Assembly (NCBI GenBank): GCA_905182985.1
Contig: CAJJDN010000018.1
Location: 206,914-270,913 of the forward strand
Source of the DNA: Paramecium sonneborni
Lineage: Eukaryota; Ciliophora; Oligohymenophorea; Peniculida; Parameciidae
DNA length: 64,000 nt
Direction of reading: 5' to 3'
Shown in pieces: positions 24,484-33,965 of the stretch. Both the position numbers and the translations under genes were made by a program. The notes below the pieces were generated by a model. The model searched no databases, was not told where the DNA came from, and worked only from the letters and a program-made list of their open reading frames with translations. Position 1 is the stretch's first letter, and each line of letters begins with the position of its first letter.

Positions 24484-25654
24484 TCATTTTTTAATACAAG
24501 CTTCGGGATTATAACAATACTCGTTAAATTATTCTTAAGATTAAAATCAATAATACCACAAAGAGTGTTATTTCTGAGTAATATGAAATTTTTTTCATTT
24601 TTTTCCTCGATGGTATCATCAAGTGATCCCTCATATCCATTAAATTTTTTTGGATAATAAGGTGGATCAAATTTTTTTTTTAATAATCCATCCCAATCAA
24701 AAGAACTAAACCAAGGATGATTTTTAACATCAGAAGGATTAAAAGTTCCTAATCTATCTTCTGGTTTTCTTTGTATAAGCTAAAAAGTACTATTAAAAAT
24801 ATACTTTATTAATAAAATCACCAGCTTCTATTGACCAAGCAACAGGTAATTATGATCTTTTAATTTGTACTTATTTTGATAGGATTTACTCTCTAATCTC
24901 TTATCTTGTTTTTCCAACATAAGGTCGTTTACCAAGCATACATTCATAAATTATAACACCCAAAGCAAAAAAATCAACAGCAATACCATGATTTTATTTA
25001 CACATTACTTCAGGTGCCATATAACCTGGTGTTCCACTTGTATCAGAAGCATTTTCAGGTCTCCAAACTCTTGCAATTCCCATATCTGTTAATCTAAGAT
25101 AACCCTATTCATCAAAAACTAAGTTTTCTGGCTTAAGATCTCTATGTATTATTCCTTATTAATGTAGATACTCCAAACTTAAAATTATACATGCAGCAAA
25201 AAATTCTTAAAAGTAGTATTACAAAATAATTTACATGCTTCTTCCTCTGAAAATCTTTTATTTTTGCAAATATGATATCTCATATCACCTCCACTGAGAA
25301 GATCTAGCAATAAATATAAATTTTCTCTATCTTAAAATGCTGAATGCATATTCACAATAAAAGGATGGCATAATTATGTTAACAAATTCTTTTCATTTAA
25401 GACTGCTGTTATGCTTTTTTTTTAGATGATTCTAAATTATTAAGAAATAATAAATACTTAGCTTTTGACATAACTTTCATAGCATAAAGTTTATTATTTT
25501 TTTTTCGTTTTACTTTAAAGACCTTTCCAAATCCACCTTTTCCAAGAATATCTAGGATTTCGTAATTTCGTATAGATTACACTAATTTTATAGGTAATTT
25601 AATACTAGCTTCTTAAAATTCTACTTTTTTATCCATAACATTACAATTACCCAT
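24484..25654 (-). CDS. AGC-family Ser/Thr kinase, STK32/YANK-like
   Basis: About 359 residues. It begins MGNC, a predicted myristoylation/palmitoylation signal. Kinase motifs in order: glycine loop L-G-K-G-G-F-G-K-V, catalytic lysine in A-M-K-V-M, G-G-D-M-R-Y-H (as in STK32/YANK), I-I-H-R-D-L-K-P-E-N, then D-M-G in place of D-F-G, T-S-G-T-P-G-Y-M-A-P-E, and an AGC tail H-P-W-F-S-S-F-D-W. All catalytic residues (K, HRD Asp, DxG Asp) are present, so activity is expected. Introns of 26, 17, 25 and 23 nt are each required by homology; the 17-nt one (25206-25222) ends AAG, as does the last. Membrane-associated signalling is inferred from the N-terminus. Confidence 0.9.
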
Positions 25655-25909
25655 TTATCTCAATTTTATAGTAAACTAAATGCTAATAAATTATTTAATA
25701 ATAGAAATTTTCGTATTTTTTTTGTTTGCACCCTTCTATCTTTGTTACAACTAATAGGATTATATAAAGTAGACGTATAAATATAAAATTTAAGTAACAA
25801 AAAATTTCCTAATATAAATTTAAGAATTTGGAATTATTATAATTAATGAAGTTTCTTTTTAAAATATTCTTAATAAAATAAATGTAAAATGAGTCATAAA
25901 ATTAAATAA
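25655..25909. other. intergenic region
   Basis: About 255 bp between the kinase start and the Ku70 stop on the same strand. It must hold the kinase promoter and Ku70 3' signals. No motif stands out. Confidence 0.4.
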
Positions 25910-27789
25910 TCAGCGTCCTCTTCCTCTTTTTTTAACAGGTTAGTAGATTTCTTCTCCTTCAAAACTATCTTCTTCTTCAATTTTTTATTTTTAAGTAGAT
26001 CCTTTATTTTTTCCTTTAAATTTAGAACAATCATCACTATTATCATTATCTTCTTATTTAGCTTTTCCTCTTCCTCTACCTCTTCCACCTGCTTATCCTT
26101 TAGATCTTGAAGACATATTAGTACATTCCAAACTTACATTACTCATAAATAAATTAACAATATCTCTATATTTTTCCATTCCTTTAAAGTCTGGTTAAAG
26201 TAAATCTTCTGGTTCTTCAATATTCTATTCTTATAATGCTAATCCTTATAAATATGTATAAAATCTATATAAATTATATATATTTTAACTTTTAAATTGA
26301 AGGATCTTCAAAATTTGAACAATCAAAGTCTTAAATTGTTAATGCATTTACTAAAATCTTAGCTGCATTTAAAGTTTATCTTGTAATTTCTGCTCCTTCT
26401 TATTTTACTGAAGATAATCCTCTTATATCATCAGCATATGGTAAAAATATTAAATGCAATCCTGGAGGAGTTTAAAAATGATTTTCATCATATTATTCAG
26501 GTTATGGTAACAATGCACAAAATCTGACTTATGATCCTTATTTTGGAACTAATCTTACTATTCCAATTTTCTCTTTTAATATCATTTATTATATTAAAGC
26601 ATCAAAAAATTATGAAGATCCATTTACATGTTCGTCATCTGGATATAAAAAATATGAGGCTCTATAATTATGATAATCTTTCAATGCACTTGAAGATTTA
26701 AAACCAATTAATGTCATTCCAGGTTTTTCAAATCCTTTTATTTTAGCCATATATTCTTTTGGGATTGCTATTTTCTCATTTCCTAATATCAAATGAGTTG
26801 ATATTTATTAAGGAAACAGTGCTTAACCAGTTTCTTCATCAATAAATTAAGCTTTCTTTTTAAGTTATTAATTGTATCTCCTATCTAATGGTTTACCATA
26901 TGGTTTTTTAGCTTTATTTACTAAACAATATATTTTAAGTCCAATTTTTATATCATCTATATCCATAATTAATCTATTTAAAGCTCTCTTTTTAAATTCT
27001 TTTTATTTAATTCTTTAATGTAAATCCATTATTTTAGTTGATGTATCAAGTACTGCATTATTAACTTCATCCAAATCTACTGTTATTATTTCTCCATAAA
27101 ATCTTGCTATCTTAAATTCATTCTAACTAGGTAATGGAAATAATTCAATCTAAACATCTGCATCTTTTAATTATTTTGCATATTTTAATGCTGATGCTCT
27201 TGAATTTTAATCTTTAAAATAAGGTAAATCATCTGGAGTGAATAAAAATATACGCATATTAAATTTATTTTTATCTCTATTAAATATTTAAAAATAATTT
27301 ACAATTCTTTGAATTCATGATTACATAACCATAAACATTCATGAAAATGAGCATTATTTCCTAATTAATAATCTTTTTCAAAATTTTATTCTATTTTTAA
27401 ACAATTTTTTATAATATCAGCAGATGGTCCATCTAATTTATATATTTCAGTGATGTTATTAAATTTTAATTGATTATTTGTTGATTTCTAAATAAATAAG
27501 TATAAATTACAGTATTATAAAATATCATACCAATTCTATCATCTGGACTTGATATTATTTTAGCCTTCATAAAACTAGAAAAGGCTGATAATATTTTTGA
27601 AAAAACTGTTCCTTATCCATCTTAATCTATATTAAACAAAGATTTCTTGCAATCAACTAAAAATATGACTGCATCTTTTTTGCTTCCTGAATCATGAACT
27701 GATATATCAGCATCTTCTCCAAATATATCCTCTCCATCTTATATTTCTTCTATATCATCTCCGCCTACATGCTCCTCTTCAAAATCCAT
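25910..27789 (-). CDS. Ku70 DNA end-binding subunit
   Basis: About 600 residues. The N-terminus has an acidic leader (M-D-F-E-E-E-H-V-G-G) and the von Willebrand-like A domain (D-A-V-I-F-L-V-D-C-K-K-S-L-F). The central beta-barrel core contains F-L-Y-P-D-D-E-H-V-N-G-S-S, and the Ku70 hallmark P-P-G-L-H-L-I-F-L-P-Y-A-D-D-I-R (animal P-P-G-F-x-L-V-F-L-P-F-A-D-D) is clear. A helical arm follows with D-F-D-C-S-N-F-E-D-P. The C-terminus is atypical: instead of an obvious SAP domain it is a charged low-complexity tail with G-R-G-R-G-R-G-K and final R-G-R-G-R. Ku70/Ku80 binds broken DNA ends for end joining. In Paramecium tetraurelia, Ku is needed for programmed DNA elimination, so a role in genome rearrangement is plausible. 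Confidence 0.92.
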
Positions 27790-27963
27790 TTTATTTATTA
27801 ATTTAATGAACAGACATACTACAAAAATTATTTTATTAATTAATATCATTATAATTATTTGGAATGATAATGTTTTAAAAGTTAAAAAAAGACAAGTTAT
27901 TTTGTCCTAAGGTATGTTTTATACTAAATTAAATAACTATCTTAAGACAATTTTGAATTATAA

Positions 27964-28770
27964 TCAAATTTAATATGGATGATGATATTGAGGCATTACT
28001 TATCTAACCTAACAATTTATTATTATTTTAATACCATTTGTTACAATTGATTATACTGAAAAGTCAAATAGGAATAATTTTAATTCAATTATTATTTCTC
28101 TTGTTATAATTAATTGACTCTCCCTTATAAATATATATTCTAAAATTTATTTAAAGTTTATTACTTATGAATTTAATTATTATATTAAAATAGCTTGATT
28201 TCTATTTTACTCCTCCACATGTTAAAAATGAATTGTATCTAAATTATCTTATACACTATTTTATCTCTATTAGCATTATTACTCTTTAGTTAACCCTACT
28301 AATTCTTTAAAACTCTTACAATTACCTTAAATTACTATCTCAGGTATTACTAATTCTTTCTAAGTCTTATCCCTTTTCATTTTTTTAGATATTCTTCCTT
28401 CTTTTCTAAAAATCTGTAAAATAGCCTTTGCTGTTGAAAAATTAATATTTAAATCTCTTGCAGCACTTTTTATTGTACAACCTGTTGTTGTTACTTATTT
28501 AATAAGTTTTTATCGCTGTTCATCTGATATTTTCTAGTACTTTAATCCATGCTTACCTTTTTCAATTTATTAATACACTATACCTTTATATCTACACAGA
28601 AATTCCTATTCTTCCTCAGGAGTTCTCTTTATTGAAGACTTTTGGTTCAAATCCCTTGCAAAATCATAAGCAGAGTCATCTGAGTCTGAGTCTTTTGATG
28701 ATGTTGAACTATTATTCTTTTATTACTCTTATGGCCTTTCTGCTGAAGAATGTTATTAAATAGAAGTCAT
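27964..28770 (-). CDS. helix-turn-helix protein, transposase-like DNA-binding domain
   Basis: An intronless 268-residue frame. A Ser/Asp-rich acidic N-terminus leads to K-I-S-D-E-Q-R-Q-K-L-I-K, then C-T-I-K-S-A-A-R-D-L-N-I-N-F-S-T-A-K-A-I-L-Q, R-K-E-G-R-I. That is a homeodomain-like HTH of the type at the N-terminus of Tc1/mariner-like transposases (bent helix, A-A-R-x-L-x-I...S/T-x-x-x-I, then R...G-R). No DDE catalytic domain follows; the C-terminal half is Gln-rich helical. It may be a DNA-binding regulator, perhaps a domesticated transposase fragment. A perfect 18-bp palindrome lies about 120 bp upstream of the start. The HTH is clear; the origin is inference. Confidence 0.75.
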
Positions 28771-28889
28771 ACAATTTGAGTATATCAATTTAAAAAAATA
28801 ATTGAAAAAAATGTTGAATTTTGCATATTTTATAGTGTTTTTGGCATTTTTATGGTATTCCTGATTTACTCAAAAAATTCTAAATTGTA

Positions 28890-28907
28890 CTTTATTGTAC
28901 AATAAAG
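28890..28907. promoter_or_regulatory. perfect 18-bp palindrome upstream of HTH gene
   Basis: CTTTATTGTACAATAAAG is its own reverse complement, and a further TTGTAC half-word precedes it. It sits about 120 bp upstream of the HTH gene's ATG. A dimeric binding site for that protein is a reasonable guess, but no binding data are visible and AT-rich DNA makes palindromes by chance. Confidence 0.35.
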
Positions 28908-29533
28908 ATTTATAGCTTGATTTAAGGATAATTATCAACTTATCTAAATATTTACTAAAATATAATCATTCTTTGATTCGATATTAATTTATATATAAAA
29001 TTCATCAAAATATATTAATTTTATTTATAATTAGAATAACTCATTCAAAATTTTAAAGAATATAAACCTCATAAATATATATGTAATTATGTGAAATTTT
29101 TAATCCAAACCAAAATAAAATAAACTTTTTAAAAATCTTTATTAATATTTTTTTTGTCTAATCAATAAAGTTCTGTATACAACTAAGATTCTATTAATAA
29201 ATTTTTATTTTTTGTAATATATATCCTATGATTTTTTCCATATATAGAGATTTAATTATACATTATCAGTTTTGGTTTTAATAGAAATTTGAAGTTCTTT
29301 ATCACTTTCTACTTAATTTTAAATAGTTGTATTAAATTGTAAATCTCACCAAAATTACTTATCATAATACCATCTATAAATGTTTTCAATTTTGTAGTTT
29401 AAATGAATAATTCAATCATCTATTTCTTTTGAAAAGAAATTATTTATCAATAATAAATTAATATTTCTTAAATATATTAATATTTGATGAAAAAGATTTT
29501 TTATAAATAATTTATTAAAAAAAATTTAGATAT
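28908..29533. other. AT-rich intergenic stretch
   Basis: About 620 bp without a supported gene between the HTH gene's upstream palindrome and the 3' end of the DP gene. Short frames on both strands are interrupted by TGA. Confidence 0.45.
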
Positions 29534-30473
29534 TCACAATATCATATGTTCACTTTGAAATAATTTTTGTACTACAAAAAGATCAAACTAGAGATCAAGT
29601 TAGTTTTTACTAAAGACCTTCAAATAATCCATCGTTTTATTTTATTCAAGTACTAATTCATCCTATTTAGTTAAACTAAAATAGCATACTTCATCAGAAT
29701 TATTTAATTATGTTTTGACAAAAATGAATGGGAATCTAATCTTCTCACTTTCATCGACATCTCTCATTTTGTTTAATTCTACTAATTTTTTAAGACTTTC
29801 TTATTCTTTTATTTTATTTGTTGCTGAGGCTTTTTTTATTTATAATTATTCTTTTAATTTTTGCTGTTAAAATTAATTTTAATTTCTTACTTTTCTTATT
29901 ATTAAATTCTACTTTGTTAGATTAACTTGGGTTTCAGCATTTTTTCTCATTAATTTTTTTTCTTTAACAACAATTCCAATAGAAATCATTACATTTAAAG
30001 CATCATAAACTCTTCTTCTAAGATTTTTGATTTCCTTTTGTCTATCATTTTATTATCCATCAAACTCTTATATCATTTCATCTGTCAATTATTAGCAAAT
30101 ATCACTACAAGCCATAGCTTCATGTGATAATTCCATCATAACTCGATTACTAATATATTTTAAACTCCATTTCTTTTGAGATTTTATTTGATCTAATTGA
30201 ATCTTTGGTTTATTGAAGGGTTCAGTCTAAACAAATAATTTTTAATTTGTGTTTGCTTGAGAATTGCAATTAGCTTCTGAATCTAAAAATATATTTTTTT
30301 GTCACAAATTTGTTGTATAAGCGCGAAAATATTCCGCCATAAACAGGTAATATAATATATGACAAGGATGTGATAAATAAAAGCATACCTTAAAATTAGC
30401 CTTTTACAGGTGTTTAGAAGATATTTATTGCCATTGAATCCTCATCTAATCTAAATTATCCTGTGAAATCCAT
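29534..30473 (-). CDS. DP (E2F dimerisation partner) transcription factor
   Basis: About 299 residues if started at 30473 with a 19-nt intron (ending AAG) and a 21-nt intron near 30285-30305; an alternative start at 30340 (M-A-E-Y-F-R) gives 261. The winged-helix DNA-binding domain has W-S-L-K-Y-I-S-N-R-V, then K-N-L-R-R-R-V-Y-D-A-L-N-V-M, the DP signature (animal K-N-I-R-R-R-V-Y-D-A-L-N-V-L), followed by I-V-V-K-E-K-K. The DP dimerisation region follows: a coiled coil, L-K-K-L-V-E-L-N, and I-R-F-P-F-I-F-V-K-T (animal L-P-F-I-I-V-N-T). DP pairs with E2F to control S-phase genes. The N-terminal exon structure is less certain than the rest. Confidence 0.85.
30321..30338 (-). promoter_or_regulatory. 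E2F-like GC-rich element at DP start
   Basis: On the minus strand this reads GGCGGAATATTTTCGCGC, containing TTTTCGCGC (E2F consensus TTTSSCGC) and an inverted GGCGGAA half. It overlaps the alternative start codon of the DP gene, so it is either promoter or coding sequence. CG-rich runs this long are rare in the window. Confidence 0.3.
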
Positions 30474-30522
30474 CTTATAGTAATTTAATAAATTATTTAT
30501 ACAAATAAATTCTTCATAAATT

Positions 30523-30789
30523 ATGTTTTTATATAAAAGATATTCTTCTATCATACCCATTTATTTAAACCAAAGAATTAATAAAATATGTAGAATACAT
30601 ATTCAAAAAATTCTAATTAATAACTTATTTTCAATATTAGTGGCTGTAAAAAAAAAAGATATATTTTATATATATTTTATAAATATTTTAAGTAAACTGC
30701 TAAACCATTTTAATTTATTTTAACATATTAAACTCTCTCATAAAAATTAACTTTCTAAGACTACTATACCCTCTACTAGATTTAGTTGA
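30523..30789 (+). CDS. weak ORF, 88 residues
   Basis: A complete frame M-F-L-Y-K-R-Y to S-T-R-F-S, rich in Ile/Asn/Lys with one hydrophobic stretch. It overlaps the convergent, better-supported gene by about 50 bp and may be spurious. Confidence 0.2.
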
Positions 30790-31010
30790 ATTATTTTTAA
30801 GATTGGATAAGCCAGGGCTGCTTTTAAAATATCTTCTTCTAAAAAGCCAAGTTAATTATATATTTTATCTGATAGCAAAATTGTAATAACAACATAATCA
30901 AATTTTTAATCTTCATAATCCTAAATTCTAATTGATATTTTTTAGAAAAATTAAACATCATCCAATTTTTTGAATCGAATAAGTTTGATATCTTATTAAC
31001 TTAATATCAT
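30738..31010 (-). CDS. small conserved-looking protein, 90 residues
   Basis: An intronless frame M-I-L-S-Q-Q-D-I-K to V-V-L-E-S-Q-F-L, TGA 30740-30738. Codon use and hydrophobic/charged periodicity look coding: D-D-V-Q-F-F-Q-K-I then F-L-E-E-D-I-L-K-A-A-L-A-Y-P. The all-helical pattern is compatible with a small adaptor subunit. No family is recognised. Confidence 0.55.
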
Positions 31011-31401
31011 CTTAATTTTAAAATTGAAGAATAAAATTATATTATTATAAACATTTTAAGAATATCTAAATACTTTTAAACAAAAAAATTTTACTAAGAA
31101 TTTTAAATAATAACTGATTGTTTAATTTATTCCTTATTTTTTTGTTTAATAAGAAAAACTAGATCAAAGTTCATTTGATTATTGTTCACTTTATTTTTTC
31201 ATATCTAACAAAATTAAAACTTAAAACTATTTGATTAGGGAATCAAAATTAAAAAAAAAATTTTTTATTTCTTAAAATTTTTTCTATTTTTTATCTCTAA
31301 AAATGTTGAATTAAATTCTCTTTACAAAACTAATCTTAATTTTGTACAATAATTATTAAGAGTTTATTAGATCAAAATTAATAAAATTCATATAATTATT
31401 T
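31011..31401. other. AT-rich intergenic stretch
   Basis: About 390 bp with poly(A)/poly(T) runs (around 31250-31265) and no gene. It lies between two divergently transcribed genes and probably holds both promoters. Confidence 0.5.
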
Positions 31402-32401
31402 ATGTTCAGAAAAATATACACAAATATATCAATAACACTGATAAAGCAATTGAGAGAAGTATCAGGTAATTTGAATATTTTAACTTAAGGCTCTCCTATC
31501 AACGATTGCAAAAAAGCCTTAGAATCAACAGATGGTAATTTTGAGATGGCCATTCAATATTTAAAGGAAAGAGGATTGGCTTAAGCTGAGAAGAAATTGG
31601 GTAATCAAACTAAACAAGGAGTAATTGTAGCCTTTAGTAATAATAAAGTGGCTGCCTTAGCTGAAGTATCAACAAATTTAATATGAATATAGATAAATTG
31701 TGAAACAGACTTTGTAGCCAGAACTAATGAATTTTTAGAATTTTCGACAAATTTTATAAAAACAGTTGTTAATCAAGAAAAAGATTTTAATAATTCAAAT
31801 ATAGATTCTGTTCTAAAGTAAAGCTAGAATCAAGCTTATTTTGAAACAAGCATAGATGATAAGCGTAAATAATTAGTAGGAAAATTATAAGAAAATATAG
31901 TGATTGGTAACTTGAATGCATTTGTAGCATCAAATAACAGTACTAAACTTAGCAATATCCTAAGGTGTGTTTGGAGTATATCAGCATAATTGCTTAAAAA
32001 ATACAATATGTGGATTGGGAGGTAGTGTTGTCGAATTAATTACTGAATAAGGTTTAAATGATGTGAAATCATAAATCTTAAGAGAAGGAGCCAACAATTT
32101 AGCTGTTACTTATTTAGGTTTGAAACCTAGATTCCTTTATGAAAATTAGGTAGCTTCAGATGTAGTTGATTAAATTAGAAAAGAAGTTTAGAAAGAATTT
32201 GTATCCAAAACTCCTCAATAACAAAATTTTATACTTAAGGGCAAACTTCAAAATTATTATTCAGATAATGTATTTGAACATCAAGAATATATCTTAAATG
32301 AAGATGAACCATAGACTATTAAATAGTATATCAAAAAAGAGTTAGAAGATGTCATTAAAGATAAAGTCAAAATTGGAAGATGTCTATACTTAACAATATG
32401 A
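31402..32401 (+). CDS. mitochondrial translation elongation factor Ts
   Basis: About 307 residues. The basic N-terminus M-F-R-K-I-Y-T is consistent with a mitochondrial targeting peptide. It is followed by the EF-Ts UBA-like start [19 protein letters not shown] (family R-E-x-T-G-A-G-I-x-D-C-K-K-A-L), then A-I-Q-Y-L-K-E-R-G and the core [11 protein letters not shown] (family N-C-E-T-D-F-V-A-R). EF-Ts recharges EF-Tu with GTP in mitochondria. Introns: 24 nt after codon 23 (ending AAG), 27 nt near 31670 and 25 nt near 31950 (ending AAG); with these the length divides evenly. Stop TGA 32399-32401, 9 bp from the convergent stop of the pyrophosphorylase gene. Confidence 0.9.
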
Positions 32402-32410
32402 TTTTATATA

Positions 32411-33883
32411 TCATATAATCAGAGGGAATGTGATATTTTCTTATTTTCTTAAATCTTCTCCGCAATAACTCATATAAGGGGTAATTTCAACTAATTCTTC
32501 ATCTTGAGTTCCTTCAAGTTTTAAGTATTTTTTATGAACATTGGAGAGTTAAATCACAGCCTTTTTAGGATCATTAACCAAAATAGCGTAGTCTTCAATC
32601 TAATACAATATAGTTGAATTTGCTATTTCTATAATGTCTTAAATGTGCTTCTCAAATTAGATTGTTGGTCCTCTTCTTATAACATGATATCTTGAGGAAA
32701 ATTTCATTGATTTTTCATGATTTGATTTTAAATTATTTAGAAAAGCAACAGATATATACATGTCATTCAAACACATATTTGCTAAATTTTCTGGATTTTC
32801 TGTCATACTTGAATCCTGAGTTTCCATAGTTTTAAAGTATCCATTTTAATAAAATATTCTATCATCTTATGTTGAATTTGTTTCAATAACTTTACAAATT
32901 ACATCTGTTTAACTTTAATTAATAAGATTAAGGATGATAGGATCTAAAGGTAGTCCTGCCAAATTATCAAAACCTAATAGATGAATATATTGCATATTTG
33001 GAAATTTTCTAATTAAAATAACAGTTTTACTTTTAAAATGTAGATAATTATAAAAAGATGCTTCCTGCACCATTTGGAGCTAAAACAGGTTAATTAGATT
33101 CAAACATGACCTATCCATGCTTATTGATAATTGGGAGAGATTTTTGTTACATTATGTGAATGTATGGAAATCCAAAATCTTTTTTGTTTTTTAGATATTA
33201 TTGAAAAGCCGTTGCATTTTAATCAGAAACCAATATCCCTATTGGAAATCCACTAAAATCCATAGTATCTTAGGCTTATTATTTTAAAAATTGATAGAGT
33301 ACCCATTAAGATAATCTTTTTCAATCGTTCCATCATGATTTAAAAAATGCATTTTCTGGATGGAAATCCTATATCGTTAAGGATTTTATTAGGCAATCGA
33401 GAACTATTACCACCACATAATAAAACAAAACCAACCTTACGTTACTGACTATCTTATAAATATCTATACCTAAATTAGATCTAAGTCTTTTTCTATAAGG
33501 TTACTACAAAATTTAACTTATCCTTTAAATATATCCATATGAGTCTATTTACAACAATGATAAAATAACTAAGCAATAGAACTAATATGAATACTGAATC
33601 AACTGTCTCAAAATCTATGGATTCCATTTTAGCCATAAATTCTTTCTTTTCTTAAGGTTTCATCACACTAAGCAATTTTAAGATATGATCTTATTTAGCT
33701 GCAATAATTCTTTAAATTAATGAAGAATAAGTAGTATCAATTTATTCAGCTACAATTATTTCAACCTTTACTTTAAGCAATATTATTTGCTATGTTTTCT
33801 AGTTTCTAATAAGTTGAATAACGATTAAAATCCAAACCTTAAGAAGTGTTATCTACCTGAACTTTAGATGTGCATTCACCCAT
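32411..33883 (-). CDS. UDP-N-acetylhexosamine pyrophosphorylase-like enzyme
   Basis: About 450 residues. It starts MGECTS (possible lipidation). A helical N-terminal region leads to V-G-F-V-L-L-C-G-G-N-S-S-R-L-P, corresponding to the nucleotide-binding L-L-A-G-G-Q-G-T-R-L-G of UDP-sugar pyrophosphorylases, then D-I-G-F-P-S-R-K-C-I-F-Q (family G-L-P-S-x-K-S-L-F-Q), later P-V-L-A-P-N-G-A-G-S-I-F (family A-P-N-G-N-G-G-L-Y) and D-N-L-A-G-L-P-L-D-P. The enzyme class makes UDP-GlcNAc/GalNAc for glycan, GPI-anchor and chitin synthesis. The glycine loop is divergent (S-S in place of G-T and P in place of G), so activity could be altered. Several introns of 22-26 nt are needed. Confidence 0.8.
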
Positions 33884-33965
33884 TATTGCTATTTAAATAA
33901 TAAAAATAATTTATAAAATAATATTTCAAAACTCAATTTTATTATTTTCGTTTTTTTTATAGTGA

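Noticed and set aside
30285..30388. Apparent 104-nt intron in the DP gene with an internal E2F site
   Set aside because: Recounting an A-run downstream showed that this splice does not restore the DP frame; short introns of 19 and 21 nt do.
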